In this document: positions 17,034-18,818 of the stretch, piece after piece
Position numbering within the stretch: the first letter of the stretch is position 1
How the letters are laid out: every line of letters starts with the position of its first letter
Source: Martensiomyces pterosporus
Taxonomy: Eukaryota; Kickxellomycota; Kickxellomycetes; Kickxellales; Kickxellaceae
Length of the DNA stretch: 18,818 nucleotides
Direction of reading: 5' to 3'
NCBI GenBank assembly: GCA_025201845.1
Contig: MU604064.1
Span: 1 to 18,818, forward strand
The notes under the pieces: generated by a model
Seen by the model: the letters and a program-made list of their open reading frames with translations, nothing else
Told to the model about the DNA's origin: nothing
Database searches by the model: none
Translations under genes and position numbers: made by a program

Positions 17034-17972
17034 CTACTGGTTCTTGCGTGCGGCCAGGATGTAGTTGGCCTGGACTCCCGCGTTGCGAAGAAGCCCCAGA
17101 TTCGCAGGCGCCAGGTGGCACTGGTTGCACACGGGGTCCAGGATAAGCCCCTGGACATCCAGGGTCGTTGCACCGAAGGCCTTGAGCATGGAAGAGAGCT
17201 CGCCGGGCGCGATGAACTTGTCGTGCTCGTGGGTTCCCTTGGGCACGGATCCCATCACGTACTCGGGTATGATGATGTCGACAAAGAGCGACAGCAGCGT
17301 GCGGTTCATCGTGGAAATGAAGATCGGCGCTCCGGGCTTCGCCAGATCCACCAGCGACTTGACGAACGGCACGGGGTCTCGGACATGCTCGATGACCTCC
17401 AGCGAGACAACTGCATCAAACAGCTTGCCCTCCTCAACCAGCTGCTCGGCCGTCATCTGCCTGTACACCAGCGACCGCGGCTCCTCGTTCAGCGAGGGAT
17501 CCGACCTTGCATGGATCCGAGCAACAGCCACGTTCTCCCTTCCGGCGTCAATGCCCGTGACCTGCATGCCAATGCGCGCCAGGGACTCCGACGCCAGCCC
17601 GCCGCCACACCCGACGTCAACGGCCGACTTGTTGGCCAGCCATGCGGGCGACATGCGGCGCTTGCTGTCTACGGGAAGCTGCGCGAGGTCCGCCAGGCGG
17701 TCGCGGATATACGAGACGCGCGTGCGGTTCATCGTGTGCAGGTGCTTGAACGCACCCTCGGGGTCCCACCACTCGCTGCTCACAGACGCGAACTTTTGCA
17801 CCTCGTCGGCCGTGACTGACTGCGAGGCGCTGGTATCCAAGTCCATCGCGCCCTCGTGCTGTGGCCTGCGTGCTGCTCCTGTGCTGTGGAGCGCCCGCAG
17901 AGGCGCTGCCGGGCCTTGGAAAAGAGGAGCAGCAAGGCGCCTTGCCGAGCTGAATCTGAGTGATGCGAGCAT
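17034..17972 (-). CDS. COQ3: ubiquinone biosynthesis O-methyltransferase, mitochondrial
   Basis: 312 aa; start at the first ATG (17972), since the frame upstream opens only with GTG. Residues 1-45 are Arg/Ala/Ser-rich with no acidic residue before position 40, a typical mitochondrial presequence. The SAM-dependent methyltransferase fold follows: FASVSSEWWDPEGAFKHLHTMN (60-81), motif I DVGCGGGLASESLARIG (119-135), the acidic end of strand 2 at GIDAG (140-144), LEVIEHVRDP (191-200), ISTMNRT (219-225) and the VPKGTHEHDKF segment (243-253) characteristic of Coq3/UbiG. It performs the two O-methylations of the ubiquinone ring, within the matrix-side CoQ synthesis complex on the inner membrane. All family hallmarks are present and the length is normal. 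It converges on the ZNF706-like gene with an 80-base gap. Confidence 0.94.
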   Translation of the reverse strand: MLASLRFSSARRLAAPLFQGPAAPLRALHSTGAARRPQHEGAMDLDTSASQSVTADEVQKFASVSSEWWDPEGAFKHLHTMNRTRVSYIRDRLADLAQLPVDSKRRMSPAWLANKSAVDVGCGGGLASESLARIGMQVTGIDAGRENVAVARIHARSDPSLNEEPRSLVYRQMTAEQLVEEGKLFDAVVSLEVIEHVRDPVPFVKSLVDLAKPGAPIFISTMNRTLLSLFVDIIIPEYVMGSVPKGTHEHDKFIAPGELSSMLKAFGATTLDVQGLILDPVCNQCHLAPANLGLLRNAGVQANYILAARKNQ

Positions 17973-18290
17973 TTCCACGACACGCGTAATAATAGGTGCC
18001 GAATTTCGAGTGGGCTGAGATAAAGAGAAAAGGGGGGAAAGGCCGTGCCTTAGCCTGCAGGCGGGGGTATGCCTGCCGCCCGTGCCATCAGCGCGAGCAA
18101 GCTGTCAGCGTGTTCTGGCTGGCCGAGACACTGCATGGTATTGACCAACATGTATTAGAAACAAAAACAGGAAAAGAGGTATCTATGGGCGGGAGAAGTA
18201 CATGGCGAGAACGAGAAGGGTTACAGAAAGAAAGGGCGAACGGGGGGGATATATCAAGCAAGAGAGAGGAGGAAAAAGTGGCTCCGGCGC
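17973..18290. other. spacer upstream of COQ3 and downstream of the last gene
   Basis: 318 bases holding the COQ3 promoter and the 3' end of the gene at 18291 (both minus). It is purine-rich at 18220-18285. No poly(A) hexamer, TATA box or other gene is evident. Confidence 0.4.
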
Positions 18291-18818
18291 TTATTCCTGG
18301 CCATTATTGGAGCCGTACGCCTGGTTGACAAACAGACCCAAGCCGCTGCCGCTCAGGAAGACAGCCAGGAGCAGCGCAGCCATCGGCTGCTGGTCACGCT
18401 TCGGCACAGCGACCACCGAGGAAGTGGCAACCGCGGAAGCGGCAGCGGCACCGCTTGACGAGCTGCCAGTCGACGTAAGCGCGGCAGCAGGTGACCGCAG
18501 GGCGGCAGATTCTTGAGCGGCATAAGCAGCGGCGGGGGCCCTGGCGCCAGCGCCAACAGCAACGACTCCCTTTGCCTGCTGCTTCTCATGGGCCTGCTTG
18601 AGGTATTGCTCCGAGGCCTTGCTCAAGGCGTTCATGACGCTCGATGCGTTCTGCACGACCATGTGCAGCTCCTCCAGCTGCTGCCGTGCACGCTCCCTTG
18701 CCTCGGCCGCCGTCCTAACCTCCATTGACCGCGGCGCCAAATGCCTGGGCGCCTCGAGCGGCTTCTGGCCCAGGATGAACTGCAGCTCATCGATGGCCTG
18801 TGGTGCAGCGGGAATCGG
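18291..18818 (-). CDS. unrecognised protein with C-terminal membrane anchor (5' part outside window)
   Basis: The frame runs from the right edge to a TAA at 18291-18293 and supplies the last 175 codons; the start lies beyond the window. The visible part begins PIPAAPQAIDELQFILGQ. A charged, probably helical or coiled-coil stretch (about 35-85, rich in Ala, Glu, Gln, Arg) follows, then a low-complexity Ala/Ser linker (86-138), a short basic patch (PKRDQ) and one hydrophobic segment (about 146-165) only ten residues from the end. This is the layout of a tail-anchored membrane protein facing the cytosol, with the anchor in the ER, mitochondrial outer or peroxisomal membrane. No family was recognised. 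Coding is supported by continuous openness to the edge and composition, not by homology. Confidence 0.65.
   Translation of the reverse strand, partial: PIPAAPQAIDELQFILGQKPLEAPRHLAPRSMEVRTAAEARERARQQLEELHMVVQNASSVMNALSKASEQYLKQAHEKQQAKGVVAVGAGARAPAAAYAAQESAALRSPAAALTSTGSSSSGAAAASAVATSSVVAVPKRDQQPMAALLLAVFLSGSGLGLFVNQAYGSNNGQE

Noticed and set aside
17065..18018. 317-codon plus-strand frame antisense to COQ3
   Set aside because: Shadow of a clearly recognised methyltransferase; Ser/Ala/Arg-rich with no family features.
1..18818. Biosynthetic cluster, transposon, CRISPR array or defence island
   Set aside because: No synthase core gene, transposase, terminal repeats, regularly spaced repeats or toxin-like genes were found. 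Genes are unrelated housekeeping or transport functions with mixed orientation.

Overview
The window is nuclear DNA from an intron-poor eukaryote, almost certainly a fungus. The evidence is the gene content: secreted GH3 beta-glucosidases, a monocarboxylate-transporter-like MFS permease, cytosolic GluRS with a GST-like N-terminus, an APC amino-acid permease, a mitochondrial-type DEAD-box helicase, a ZNF706-like mini zinc finger and mitochondrial Coq3. Genes are monocistronic with large spacers, there are AATAAA signals, and one canonical GT-AG intron was found. An early-diverging lineage such as Kickxellomycotina would fit the intron-poor, moderately GC-rich style, but that is a guess and not proven by the sequence.

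Left part (1-5602, minus strand): two tandem GH3 beta-glucosidase paralogues. The left copy is cut by the window edge, leaving its first 335 codons. The right copy (2933-5602, 889 aa) is complete. About 1.9 kb of apparently non-coding DNA separates them. The copies align without gaps at a constant offset of 4474 bases over at least 20-457, with perfectly identical patches inside otherwise diverged sequence.

Middle (5603-13086): a 1.06 kb divergent spacer leads to an MFS/MCT-like transporter (6663-8165, +). Next come a 474-base spacer with a CAG repeat and pyrimidine tract, and cytosolic glutamyl-tRNA synthetase (8640-11162, +) with one 99-nt intron just after its 15th codon. A cationic amino-acid-transporter-like permease (11425-13086, -) converges on it.

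Right part (13087-18818): a 1.2 kb divergent spacer holding a perfect CArg-type palindrome, a divergent mitochondrial DEAD-box (DEVD) helicase (14399-16456, +) with an uncertain N-terminus, a 73-aa ZNF706-like zinc-finger gene (16732-16953, +), COQ3 for ubiquinone synthesis (17034-17972, -), and the C-terminal 175 codons of an unrecognised coiled-coil protein with a C-terminal membrane anchor (18291 to the right edge, -).

The genes look like ordinary housekeeping and nutrient-acquisition functions rather than a co-regulated cluster. The shared themes are extracellular glucoside breakdown plus uptake on the left, and mitochondrial functions (helicase, Coq3) on the right. I found no tRNA or rRNA gene, transposon, CRISPR array or secondary-metabolite core gene, and nothing I would call a new biological system. 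The points most worth checking are the gene-conversion-like patches in the GH3 pair, the duplicated tail motif of the GluRS, the helicase's atypical motifs and start, and the unknown tail-anchored protein.
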